Source: Cadophora sp. MPI-SDFR-AT-0126
Lineage: Eukaryota; Ascomycota; Leotiomycetes; Helotiales; Ploettnerulaceae
NCBI GenBank assembly: GCA_020747065.1
Contig: JAGMVK010000021.1
Location: forward strand, 186,001 to 250,000
Direction: 5' to 3'
Length of the DNA stretch: 64,000 nt
Shown one piece after another: positions 54,898-64,000 of this stretch (position 1 is the first letter of the stretch; every line of letters begins with the position of its first letter). Under the pieces are notes generated by a model. That model made no database searches. It worked only from the letters and a program-made list of their open reading frames with translations, and had not been told where the DNA came from. Made by a program: the position numbers and the translations under genes.

Positions 54898-56772
54898 CTA
54901 CTCTACAGCGCCATGATACCTATCAAAACAAGGGCCTTCTTTATAAAGGTGTATATTACACTGTTTATAGCTAAAATATACTGTACTTTGCTTTCCAAAG
55001 CTCTGAATATTCGCCGAGGTTTCCCCTAAAACTACTCGCCGGCGCTCTCCATACCTTTCCCCTTGACACGCTTTACAATCACCTCTCCACGTTATTCGTA
55101 GCTTCTGATGGCGCTCAGCCGGAATAAGAGATTCGTTAATATTTCCGTGTGAGAAACGCCTTTTCCTCGTGCCCAATAGAGACCTAGTAGAGTGAAGCAA
55201 TGCTCGTATGATTTTTTTCCGGAATTTGACCTGTGTTGTCCACCGATCCTTGTCTTCAACTTGCCAGTGGTTCTATACGTTAGCATGTATCGATATAAGG
55301 TAAGAATTGACTAGAACCGTCTGAAGAAGCTAATTCCAAAGAGCTTGCCATCCTCCACGACGAATTGGCCTATCTCCGGAATTGTAGGACTTGAGTTAGT
55401 CCCCGACGTCGATAGCATTCATGAATTAGTTGTAAAGCCACGTAAACGCGGGCTCATCTAATTCCTTACTATTCTGCTCTCTAAACCATAGTCTAGAGAT
55501 AGCCGCATTTGAAGAGGTTTCACTTGGTTTATAGCGAATCGTAGAGATAGTACTAGAGTTATTGTTGCAATTTATCATGAAAAGCGTAGGTGCGTTATTG
55601 TTCCAAAGAGCCTGGGTCACAGTATTGTTAGTGTTATAGGCTATAAAGAGAGTATTGTACGGTATCCGGGTCTCTGATTTCTTCGTATTTGCCTGCAAAG
55701 TAAGGAGCCTTTGCACGATCCCGGAATCCTGTCTTACTGTACTAATAGTACCGAATCTAAGCTCCCGGAGGTATATCATCAGCTTATTCGATACGAAGAG
55801 ATTGTCTAGTAATACTATATAATTTGCGGGAGGTAAACGATACAACAGATACGGTATAATAGCCTGCGTACGATTTCTAGAGAGGCCGGCACCTCTATTT
55901 GTCTTTAGCTCTCCAAGAGCTACAGGAGCTCGCACGCCCTCTGGCCCCTGAGCTCCTTTAGAACGCTAGGTCCACTGTAAAAAGTAGCCTAATTGGGTAA
56001 CTACCCATACTTTATAGCCTGTTGGTATAGGCTTAGAAGGTATAGTTATTGTTTTAAAAGCTCGTCTAGTAAAGCGTTGCATACACTTATCCATAGTAAT
56101 GTTCCGGCCTAGTATCTAAAGCTGAAGGGATACTCTTTGAACGTGGGAATTGAGTGATTCTACCCTCTTAAATAGGCGTAATCTCGTGCCCTTAGGTAAA
56201 GGGGCATAAAGATAGAACCTCCGGTGTAAGATTTTAAAGCGATTCCGTGATATATATTTACGTACTGCGTGTTGCGGGCTGTCCTCATCTGTAGACTAAT
56301 AGTCCTCTATTTGATTCTCTATATGTAGCCTTATATAGATTAATATTCCGAGGTAGACTTTAATCTCAGGAAGCGTAGTATCGTACTAACTGTAAGAGCG
56401 AGAATGAGGTTTAGATAAATCAGGCTCTTTGATATTTTGATTTGTAAAATCCACTATTTCCTGGAGTATTTTGTCTGTAAAAAAGAGAGAGAATATAGTA
56501 AAAGGATTAGTAGAATTAATGGAAAGAGGTAGCTTTATTTGAGGCTGGAAATTGAGGTAATGGAAAGGGATAAATGATCCGGAACCTTCTTTAATCGGCT
56601 TCGCTTTAGGTCGGTACGTTCCATCAAGAATAGGATTAGGTTGCATATCTTCCGCTATCTTTTCTGTGCTAATTTGAGTGAGAATTGCTCTTGATTCAGC
56701 ATAAGAACGATCATATGGAGGGTGTGTTGATGTGCCGTTGCGAGGGGTAACGATCCTTGTAAGCCCCACCAC
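54898..56772 (-). pseudogene. PiggyBac-type transposase, inactivated by stop codons
   Basis: One reading frame runs from about 56772 to 54898 without a frameshift but with at least eight in-frame stops, at 56386-56388, 56296-56298, 56116-56118, 55966-55968, 55426-55428, 55396-55398, 55330-55332 and 55273-55275 (minus strand). Segments typical of the family are visible: NPFTIFSLFFTDKILQEIVD near the N-terminus, RNRFKILHRRFYLY, ITMDKCMQRFTRRAFKT, PIPTGYKVWV and LLDNLFVSNKLMIYLRELRF in the catalytic part. Near the C-terminus are LKSYNSGDRPIRRGGWQALW and a cysteine/basic region (CKACQGERYGERRR). Every stop is TAG or TAA at places where Trp (TGG) or Gln (CAG/CAA) would fit. No ATG is seen at the very start. 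The copy cannot make transposase. Confidence 0.88.
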
Positions 56773-56804
56773 GCTAAAATGCGTGTATGGCGGTCGATGG
56801 GATA
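56773..56804 (-). repeat. Right terminal inverted repeat of the PiggyBac-like element
   Basis: The inverted counterpart of 54801-54835. It is three bases shorter in the spacer between the two matching blocks. Confidence 0.85.
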
Positions 56805-57929
56805 ATGAGCAGATCAGGAGCTCTTATATAGTATTGGAGTGTAAGAGAAGTGGATGGCTTCGGGTAAGCATTTGTTGTCCAACGTGAGTTTAGAGCCGAG
56901 TGTGTAAGCGAGAATCGAAACGGGATATCAGGTAGCTTAGATTATCAAGTCCGAGAATCCATTCTCAAGGCGGTGGATTTACAGGTTCAATCAATGTGAT
57001 ACCTCACGGCACCCAGTCCCAGGACCCGAATCTGATTCCCACACGCTGCAAGATACGACGTTTACTCATATCATTACAGCCTCTCGTGGTACCAAATAAG
57101 AAAAGATGCTCCGCTCAAACTACCCAGTCGCCACTTTTTCCATATTTCGCAGAATCGGATTGCTCGTTCAGAACGGAAACTTTTTCCAAAGACAGATCGA
57201 TATCAAATCTCAAAGTTACAAGCCGGATTTCCAAAATTCCTCGGTTCACAATGATTCGACCTTCTAGTCCTATTTAGAATAATTAAAAGAACTTCTTGTC
57301 AGCGCGGCCTTTGTTTTCAAGACCCATTGTGATACCAGTCATTTTGTTGACTTGGTGACCAAAGGCCTGGTACGGTTTAGACGGGTCTAACTTTTGGTGG
57401 AGGGATTTAGACGCGTGTCAGAGACGAGGCTAAATGTAGTAGGATTCAATGAAAATATTGTAAATAAACATAAAATTGCCTGATATTCAAACAATTGTCG
57501 AAGATGTCATGTCACAATTTTAGGCGAGATGCCTCGTAACCCCCTTATCAAGCGAATGAGGAAGGCAGTTTTCTCTTGGCAAGGTAATTACACTGACGGT
57601 GGAGGCGGAGGAGGAAGTGGATGTTAAAATTTCACGTCACGACAGGATCACTTCCAAAGGACAATCGATTCACTTCAACGTCACAGCCGAATTCAAGAAT
57701 ATTGGATATTCACAGGGTTTATCCGTACCACTCTCCAAATTCTCTCTCGTTTGAAATATACACATCCTACCCAAGCTCATTCATAACTCTGACAAACTGA
57801 TCGCTCCCAAATCTGCTGGCAATCCATAATCATAGCAAGCAAAAACTCCCAAACCAGAGCAATCATTTATAGACACAAATTATCCTTCCATTTCCCCGCC
57901 TCGCCCCAGAGCAGTAGATAGTTGTCTAC
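56805..57929. other. Intergenic region between transposon and F-BAR gene
   Basis: About 1.1 kb with AT-rich portions near 57270-57500 and a GGTGGAGGCGGAGGAGG tract near 57599. No gene is seen. The right part is the 3' region of the F-BAR gene. Confidence 0.5.
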
Positions 57930-60900
57930 TTAGCAGTTCTGGAGATAATTGCTTGGCACCAGACCTGGTCTGCCGTTCTTTCCTGCCACCTCAGCCTCCC
58001 ACCATCCGTCATCTTGAAGTCTCAGAACAGCGAGGATGTCTCCTTTTGCGAAACTTAGTTCTTCGGGGATGGCTGCTTGGTACATGTACATTGCACGAGC
58101 TGGTAGAAGGTCAGTATAATGTATGTCTTGAAAGGGGGTAAAGGAGACCTACCGAAATGAAGGATAGGGCGTCCTTCTCTATTGAACTGTCGGACGTCTG
58201 CAACGCTTTTGCTTCGCTGTCGAGAAGCAAGTTGTTGACCTCCCTGACTACCCGCTTGACTACCTCCATAGTAGCTCATGGTTCTCGAATTCGCGGATCC
58301 ACCAGACCTGCTACCTCGTTGAGATCCATAGCCATCATCAGGGGCAGGAGCGAGTTGCATCTGCATGGACATGTCGTTTACGTGACTGCTGCTTGGCCTC
58401 TCTTGTTCACGGAATGGAGCTGGAGAGACGGCACGAGCAACGTCGTTTGGTGAGTTGTGGCGGTAATAGCCCTGATCAGAACCACGCTTTTGAGGTGTGG
58501 AGGACTGAGCTCGATTCCGCTGACTTCCAGCATATGGGTTTGGAGAAGCGGATCGGTACGATTGTCTTGCATCTGGTTGCATGACCGGACGTGGGGACAC
58601 ACTGCGAGGTGGTGCTGGCGAAGTAGCCCGCGGCATGTCGCTGCCTCGAGTACCTGGACGTGACTGTGATTGCGATCCTCCATATCCACTTTGAGAGTCG
58701 GGCCTCGATTGGGCGCTAAACATGGTTTGTGTCTGATCAACATACTTTTGGCGAGTCTGTTGCATGGCCTTAGATGTGAATGCAGGCTGAGGCAGCCCAA
58801 GTCTCTGTACTGGCTGGTCGTAGGATGGAGGTGGGGTTCCTCTCATACCGGCCATCAACGCACCATTCGCCATCTGTGACCCTATAGGTCTTGATATGGG
58901 TGTGACTCCTGGCGCAGGGGTTGGGATGCCATGGTAATTATCTGCAGATACCCGAGTCGAAGATGCCTTTGTGACACCCTTCAACTCTGCCAGTGCTTGA
59001 GCAATCGGATCCAGGTCTTCCTCCTCTTGTGGTGCCTTGTTCTGCGAGACCTTACTTCTTCTTTCGGGTGTTGCAACATCAAACACGTTGTTCCCGACAT
59101 TGAGCTGGAAACTGGCACGAGGATCAATTAGCTCTGGGCTGCCACTAGGTCTGTCACTGATCATGTTCTGCGAATCGTGTCCATACGCTTGAGGCCTCTT
59201 GGTTGGACTGTTTTGGCCACTGGTTGTAGTCCGGGCAGACCAAGTGTTGCGGCTTGACGGAGTGATAGCTGTGTGATCCTTATCCTTATTACTCTTACGT
59301 CTGAAGGGACTGTGGCTTTGGAAGAATCCGCTTTTCTTTTTCAAGACCTGCTTCTCGGCTGGATGGCCGACGACTTGTTTGACTGGAGACGTCTTACCGC
59401 TAACGGGGTCGCGGCTTGAGAATGATGTTGGGTTGGAGTATTCGCTGTTAGAGTCGCGACTGGAAGGTCTGGCTCCACTATGAGCAGAGCTCAGCTCAGA
59501 TGGTGGACCTGTTCGGCATAACATAGTCATTCCGTCCATCGGGTAAGGATCATGAGGAACAGCAGCCAGAGGGCCATGTTGAGATTGTTCATAAGTGAGC
59601 TTGTTTGACTGGGATTCTTGTTGTTGCCGTGATTGGGGCTGATAATCGAGCTGCTGTCTGGATGCCTGCCTTGCTTGTGGCGGCTGTTCAAGCTGTCGGG
59701 TCTGCTTTGGCTGGTACTCGGGCTGTGGTGGTCTCACTGGTGCAGGCTGGTAATCTTCGACGTGTGCTTGCCTGGATCTGTCTCCCAACACCTTCTGTGG
59801 AGTTAGGGTAGCCTCTCGACTTTGTGACTCAGGCTCATGACCCATGTCCTTTGCCAGAGCAGATTGAGGATCATGATGAGACTCGAATACGGACGGTTGA
59901 GGCGAGGAGCTTCTGTAAGCGGGATTAATAGTTCGTGGGAACTGCGCAACCGAATAGTTGTCGTCTTCAGAGGCTTCGGATTGTGTGTCGCTAACATCTC
60001 CACGGCAAAAGTTAATGTACTTCGGTGGATCGGGTATCTCTTGTCCTGTTCCACGCTCCTTGATGAATGACGCAATGTCTTTCTCAACCTCGCAATTCTC
60101 CAGGGACAACCGGACCTTCTCGCATGAAGCATCATCACTGACACACACCGTCGAGGCGATGTTGGCGAAGCTCCACAGACTGCTCTTCATAAAGTCCAAA
60201 CGCTCTTCCTCCAAGTCTTGGAACTTGTCTGCAGCAGCCTTCCAGTCTCTATTCCACCTCCCTGTGGTCTCCTCGAGTGCCTTCACAGCATTTTCGTACT
60301 CGGTATTTGATGTGGCGAGGTTGATTTGAGTCTTCTCAAGCTTGGCCTTGTTCTTCCTTTCTTCTTGACCCATAACCATATGACCTTGCGCCAGATAGCC
60401 CTTGATCTTCAGACATTCTTGCTCATATCTGTCCCGGGTCTGGAAGGGTTAGCGGAGAAGCGTGGTGAGAGAGGCAGCAGTTACCTTATTAACGAGCTGT
60501 GTTTGCTGAATCTTGACCTTCAATATTTTTTCGATTCCTCCCTGTACAATCTTTCTCCGTTCTTTCATAGCACCTGCGAATGCCGCCAGCGGCTCCTCTA
60601 ACTCCGTTTTCATCTGACTAGCAATATTCTGGTGTGATTTCCCCATCGCCTCAACCTCCCCTCGTAGCACATCCAGGGAAGCCCGAAGAGTTCCTGCTTC
60701 CTGAGATCCGAGGGGCTTTCGTGATAGTGAGAGTAGTTTGCGTGCATATTCATCTTCGAGAGCTGCCCGAGCTGTGGAGTGTTAGTTCCACATATGTAAA
60801 CACGGGGTAAGCACTGCATACCGGTATAGAAAGACTTTAACTCGTCGCATGTCTGCTTTGCATTGTGCATCCGCTGTAATAAAGGGTCGACTCCAGCATC

Positions 60901-60969
60901 ATCTTTACCCCAGAAGTTGTTGGCAAAGCTCAAGGACACCGATGGTCCTTCCGACACGACTGAAGGCAT
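57930..60969 (-). CDS. F-BAR and SH3 domain protein of the Cdc15/Imp2/Hof1 type
   Basis: Four exons (60969-60822, 60771-60485, 60439-58153, 58099-57930) give 963 residues. The N-terminal F-BAR domain (about 10-280) starts SFANNFWGKDDAGVDPLLQR, continues with ARAALEDEYARKLLSLSRK across the first intron, and has the long helix with RDRYEQECLKIKGYLAQGHM and TGRWNRDWKAAADKFQDLEE. A long disordered Ser/Pro/Gln-rich middle follows (about 290-900, many possible phosphorylation sites). The C-terminal SH3 domain (about 905-960) shows the ALYDY-equivalent ARAMYMYQAAIPEELSF, the DDGWWEAEV block and GLVPSNYLQN. Cdc15-family proteins bend membrane and recruit formins and other partners to the septation ring, so a role in septum formation is likely. 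The intron before the SH3 exon is needed to reach the domain. Confidence 0.93.
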
Positions 60970-62398
60970 CTTGCCCGGCCTGTTTGGGTATGTTGACTTT
61001 GGGAAGTCGTGTTGCTGTACCCGAATGCCAGAATTACTTACAATCGCTCCAACTGTCTCGGAAAAGAATGGGTAATTAGGAGAATGAACGACGAAGTTGT
61101 TCGATTGAGTGGAATCAGGAATGGCTGGAATGCCCTGATAATGTCCAGGGTATCATATCTGAAAAGTGGAGGCGCATATAAACATCCGAGCCGCTCGTCG
61201 TTGGCAGGGCAGCGTACCCAAGTGATCTTGCCCCGCCACAACTTTATCCCGATCCGGCCGCTCACTGAAAACCTCCAGCCATCGTCGGGCTCATCGTCGG
61301 ATGAGAAATGCGCATGATTTCCATGGCCATTGACATTCAATATGGCTCAATTCAAGACCTAACCATGCGGTTGCATGTTCCAATATCCTCCGTGCCATCA
61401 ACCCGGACTCGTTCCTGACATACCACAGCCTACAAGGCATTTTCTCCCCTCAAGACTAGTCCATGAATCCATTTGATGTCGAAGGATCTACGGAATTTTC
61501 ATCCTTTTTAATGTATGTAAGAATAGAAAGCTCCGTGCTGGATATCACGAAAGGTTTCTCACTGTTTTGTTCCTGTAGCAGACAGCAGCTACCGGAATAT
61601 TATGGAAAATACAGTGTACATGGCTGACAGGATACATTCTGGCTCTTGTTCATGGGACTAGAGATATCGTATGAAGCCAGTCGTCAATTTTAACAAACCC
61701 ATGATGTCCCAGGAATGGGGTGCCGTATTCTTCAAGTCTTAGCCATACAAATGGCCTCAGCTTCAAGAGGAATGGCCGAGGTTGATGGATGGAGGAGACC
61801 GGGTTTCGCAAAAGCTTTGTGATGCCATTTGTTACAATGTGCCAAGTCAATCTTGTTTGTATCTTTCACTCATCGTAATCCTTTTGATTCGGAGCTGTTG
61901 CAGTTGTACAGTACGAAATCAAACTCTTTGCCAGGTCGCCAGATCTCGCGTCAGCCGCTATCAAGGAGCGAGCTCCATAACCCCTGGCTTCCCTGAGAGA
62001 AGACGGCTTTCCAACATCTGTTTGTCGCACAACGGGATGCAGAAAACCGAAGCCAATAGATTATGACTATTGCAGAACCAGATAGATCCACGTTGTACCC
62101 GTCTTGTACCTGAGGCAGAGAAGCAGAATGAATTCCAGCTTCAGAGGCACCAGAGGCACTCGTCCACTTTAGGTTTAGCGTTTTGTAGCCTCATAGCTGG
62201 CTTGCCGAGCGCGACCTCATCTTCCGCTCAACCTACTCCATCACTACCCACACCGACTTCATCACCATATTCCTCCTCTTGCAACTCTACACTCCAACCC
62301 AGCCAATGCTCATACCACCCCGATAGATCTTCTTTCGTCCTCCGAGATCGAGAGATAGCTCTGCGGAGTGGGTCTGCGCAAGAACATCAACTTCTTCG
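60970..62398. other. Divergent intergenic region
   Basis: About 1.43 kb between the F-BAR gene and NOT1. A Ser/Pro-coding open frame at 62070-62651 overlaps the NOT1 start in another frame and may be leader sequence. Part of it could belong to an upstream NOT1 exon that I could not define. Confidence 0.45.
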
Positions 62399-64000
62399 AT
62401 GGTCAACTCAAGAGGGGGGACTTTCACACCTTCGCAACAAACCATCATCACAGGTGTTAATCATTCACCACACGGGTCTCATCATAGCACCTTCAGTGCT
62501 GGCGCCAGCCCAAGTACAAATAGTCCTACGGGCTCAAACTCTCTCACCAAAATCGTCGTCGCCCAAGTCTACCTCCTTCTCAGCACGATCAAGGAGGACA
62601 CTAAAGATCGCACAAAGTGGGAACAACAAGCTGAGCAGCTCAGAAAGGTAGGACGGGACTTGGATATTATAGCTGGTTTGTGCTGACACCGCTGAGTAGC
62701 TGATCGATGAACACGGCATGGAAGTATTCCAAAAATACTTCAGCCGTCTTGTGGTTGGCAATGCTCCTACAATTTTCCCAGGTATCAACCGCCCGGTAGC
62801 GAACCCTGCGACCTATCCCGTTCTCCATGACGAGGTTCACAAGGTATCGCACAATGTGGATCAAGCGCGCCGGATCGCAGAATCAATAGAGACGGCAAAT
62901 GAGGACATATTTCGGGACTTTGATCTTTCAACGTTCATGGATCATTTTAAGCTAGACGCGCTCGAGAAGACAATTCTAGCTCTCGCCTTCAAGACAGGAT
63001 CAAGATCAGATCTGAAGACTAAGGGTGAGTCGCTGGGCTTCATCAAAATTGACTCCAGCTAATGAAAAGCAGCCGATGCCATTATATCTGCGAATTATCC
63101 TCAATTTCTTTCCGCCCTCGTCCACCCTACCGCAAACCATGACGATATGTCAACCGAATTTCTGGCCCTCATAATCGATCGATTCATCCAAGAACAACCT
63201 CCAAATTTCGACGAATCAGCGCAACGTGATCTGATAATGGCACTTCAATTCCGATATCAGAATCAGAGTCAGGAGAAGGATACGGTTCCAACAACGATTC
63301 TTGCAGCATTATATTTGATGTATGCGTTAAACAGCGGAAATCCCCTGACTGAGTTCCTACAGAGAGTGGGCTCGGCATTCACAGCTGATGAAGATTCCTG
63401 CCGAGGATACTTGAGAAATGGAAACATTGGTCTCAATGAGGAGTTGGTGGCTGGCGGACTAATCTACACAGCCCTCAGCCGGAGTATCCCATTTTCGACC
63501 ACCGTTCTGGTCAATAGCTTGCGAATGGAGGTCTCGCCCAACTTCAATTGGCAACGCGTGATTGGATACTTTGACCAGGACCAGCTGCGTATTTCCAAAG
63601 ATCAATTTCTGGCCCTGTACGAAGCATTCCGACCTCTGGCAGTTGATGGCTTGATCGATATACAGTCACTTTGGGGCGGCACCTGGCAGAACTCGGAGAC
63701 ACAGTTGTCATTCATCAGCGCATATGCATCTCTGTATGACGGTGAGCTTGACGCAACCACTGTCCCTGGTCTGGAGCCAGCTTTCACACTAGAGGATTTC
63801 GAAGGCGCAGATGATGAGATCCGTCAACGTGCTGCCCAAGCTATCAAGCATCCTCTGGTATCGGTCGTTGCTTTGTCATCCATGTTCCACGTCGCCTTAC
63901 ACACTACTACCGCTTCGGATACTGTAGAAGCCAAAAGACTTTTCCAGGAGGTTGTTGTACCGAACTTGGATGTTTTCCTAGTATCCGCTTTTGGCGTCCC
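62399..64000 (+). CDS. NOT1: NOT1 (CCR4-NOT scaffold subunit), N-terminal part, cut by window edge
   Basis: Exons 62399-62647, 62700-63024 and 63073 to the window end give the first about 500 residues of a much longer protein. It resembles NOT1/CNOT1, the scaffold that holds the deadenylases and regulators of the CCR4-NOT complex, in cytoplasmic mRNA decay and nuclear transcription. After a Ser/Thr/Pro-rich start the conserved block begins SLTKIVVAQVYLLLSTIKED, then MEVFQKYFSRLVVGNAPTIF, IAESIETANEDIFRDFDLST and FKLDALEKTILALAFKTGSR. Exon 3 contains LIIDRFIQEQPPNFDESAQR and TILAALYLMYALNSGNPLTE, matching the helical repeats of the N-terminal arm. The start ATG is the first in frame after a stop. 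An extra upstream exon is possible. The introns are GT-AG. Confidence 0.87.

Larger units (their letters stand above)
54801..56804 (-). mobile_element. PiggyBac-like DNA transposon relic with terminal inverted repeats
   Basis: The two ends are inverted copies. The left end 54801-54835 starts TATCCCATCGACCGCCAT, and the right end 56804-56773 read on the minus strand starts with the same 18 bases. Both then share CGCATTTTAGC after a short unlike spacer. Between them lies one transposase frame on the minus strand with PiggyBac (DDE_Tnp_1_7) character. The element is about 2.0 kb and AT-richer than its surroundings. The expected TTAA target duplication does not directly flank the repeats. The internal stops fit repeat-induced point mutation. 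Confidence 0.85.

Noticed and set aside
1..64000. Search by eye for CRISPR arrays, rRNA genes and secondary-metabolite core genes
   Set aside because: No regularly spaced repeats, no rRNA-like conserved strings and no PKS, NRPS or terpene synthase motifs were found.

Overview
The window is nuclear DNA of a filamentous ascomycete (Pezizomycotina, possibly a leotiomycete). Almost every gene has short GT-AG introns of about 45-120 bases with fungal branch sites. Families typical of such fungi are present: a HET-domain protein, a fungal rhodopsin-like (SAT4/PTH11-type) membrane protein, and small secreted proteins. The one transposon copy carries the mark of repeat-induced point mutation (RIP). 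All exon structures were built by eye from reading frame, splice consensus and protein continuity. Species and expression cannot be read from this window.

Layout, left to right. 0-5 kb: the 5' end of ORC1 (minus), prefoldin subunit 5 (plus), and a seven-exon conserved fungal protein with an 8-base first exon (minus). 6.5-8 kb: a seven-helix fungal rhodopsin-fold membrane protein (minus). 10-20 kb: an APC-family amino acid/GABA-type permease, a GNAT acetyltransferase, a small secreted prepropeptide gene with a KEX2 site (minus, spliced), and a succinate-semialdehyde dehydrogenase-like enzyme with a GC-AG intron. 20-28 kb: a membrane-associated short-chain dehydrogenase, a heme-dependent N-demethylase-like (DUF3445) protein, an AtuA (DUF1446) protein and a small single-helix protein. 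29-37 kb: an unknown two-helix protein, a HET-domain protein, an SR-like coiled-coil protein and an OMS1-like mitochondrial methyltransferase with a frame break. 37-47 kb: a peroxisomal FAD amine oxidase, a secreted GH43 glycosidase, a cysteine-rich secreted protein and the splicing factor SR140/U2SURP. 48-64 kb: TATA-binding protein, a 5.5-kb gene-poor stretch, a 2-kb PiggyBac-like transposon relic, an F-BAR/SH3 cytokinesis protein and the 5' part of NOT1.

How the genes relate. Most are unlinked housekeeping functions: replication origin, tubulin/actin folding, transcription, splicing, mRNA decay and septation. Possible functional links are weak. The GABA-type permease and the succinate-semialdehyde dehydrogenase lie 6 kb apart and could both serve GABA use. 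A GH43 enzyme and a cysteine-rich secreted protein sit side by side. I see no biosynthetic cluster, CRISPR array or tRNA gene. The most noteworthy items are the two spliced small secreted proteins and the RIP-inactivated transposon with readable terminal inverted repeats.
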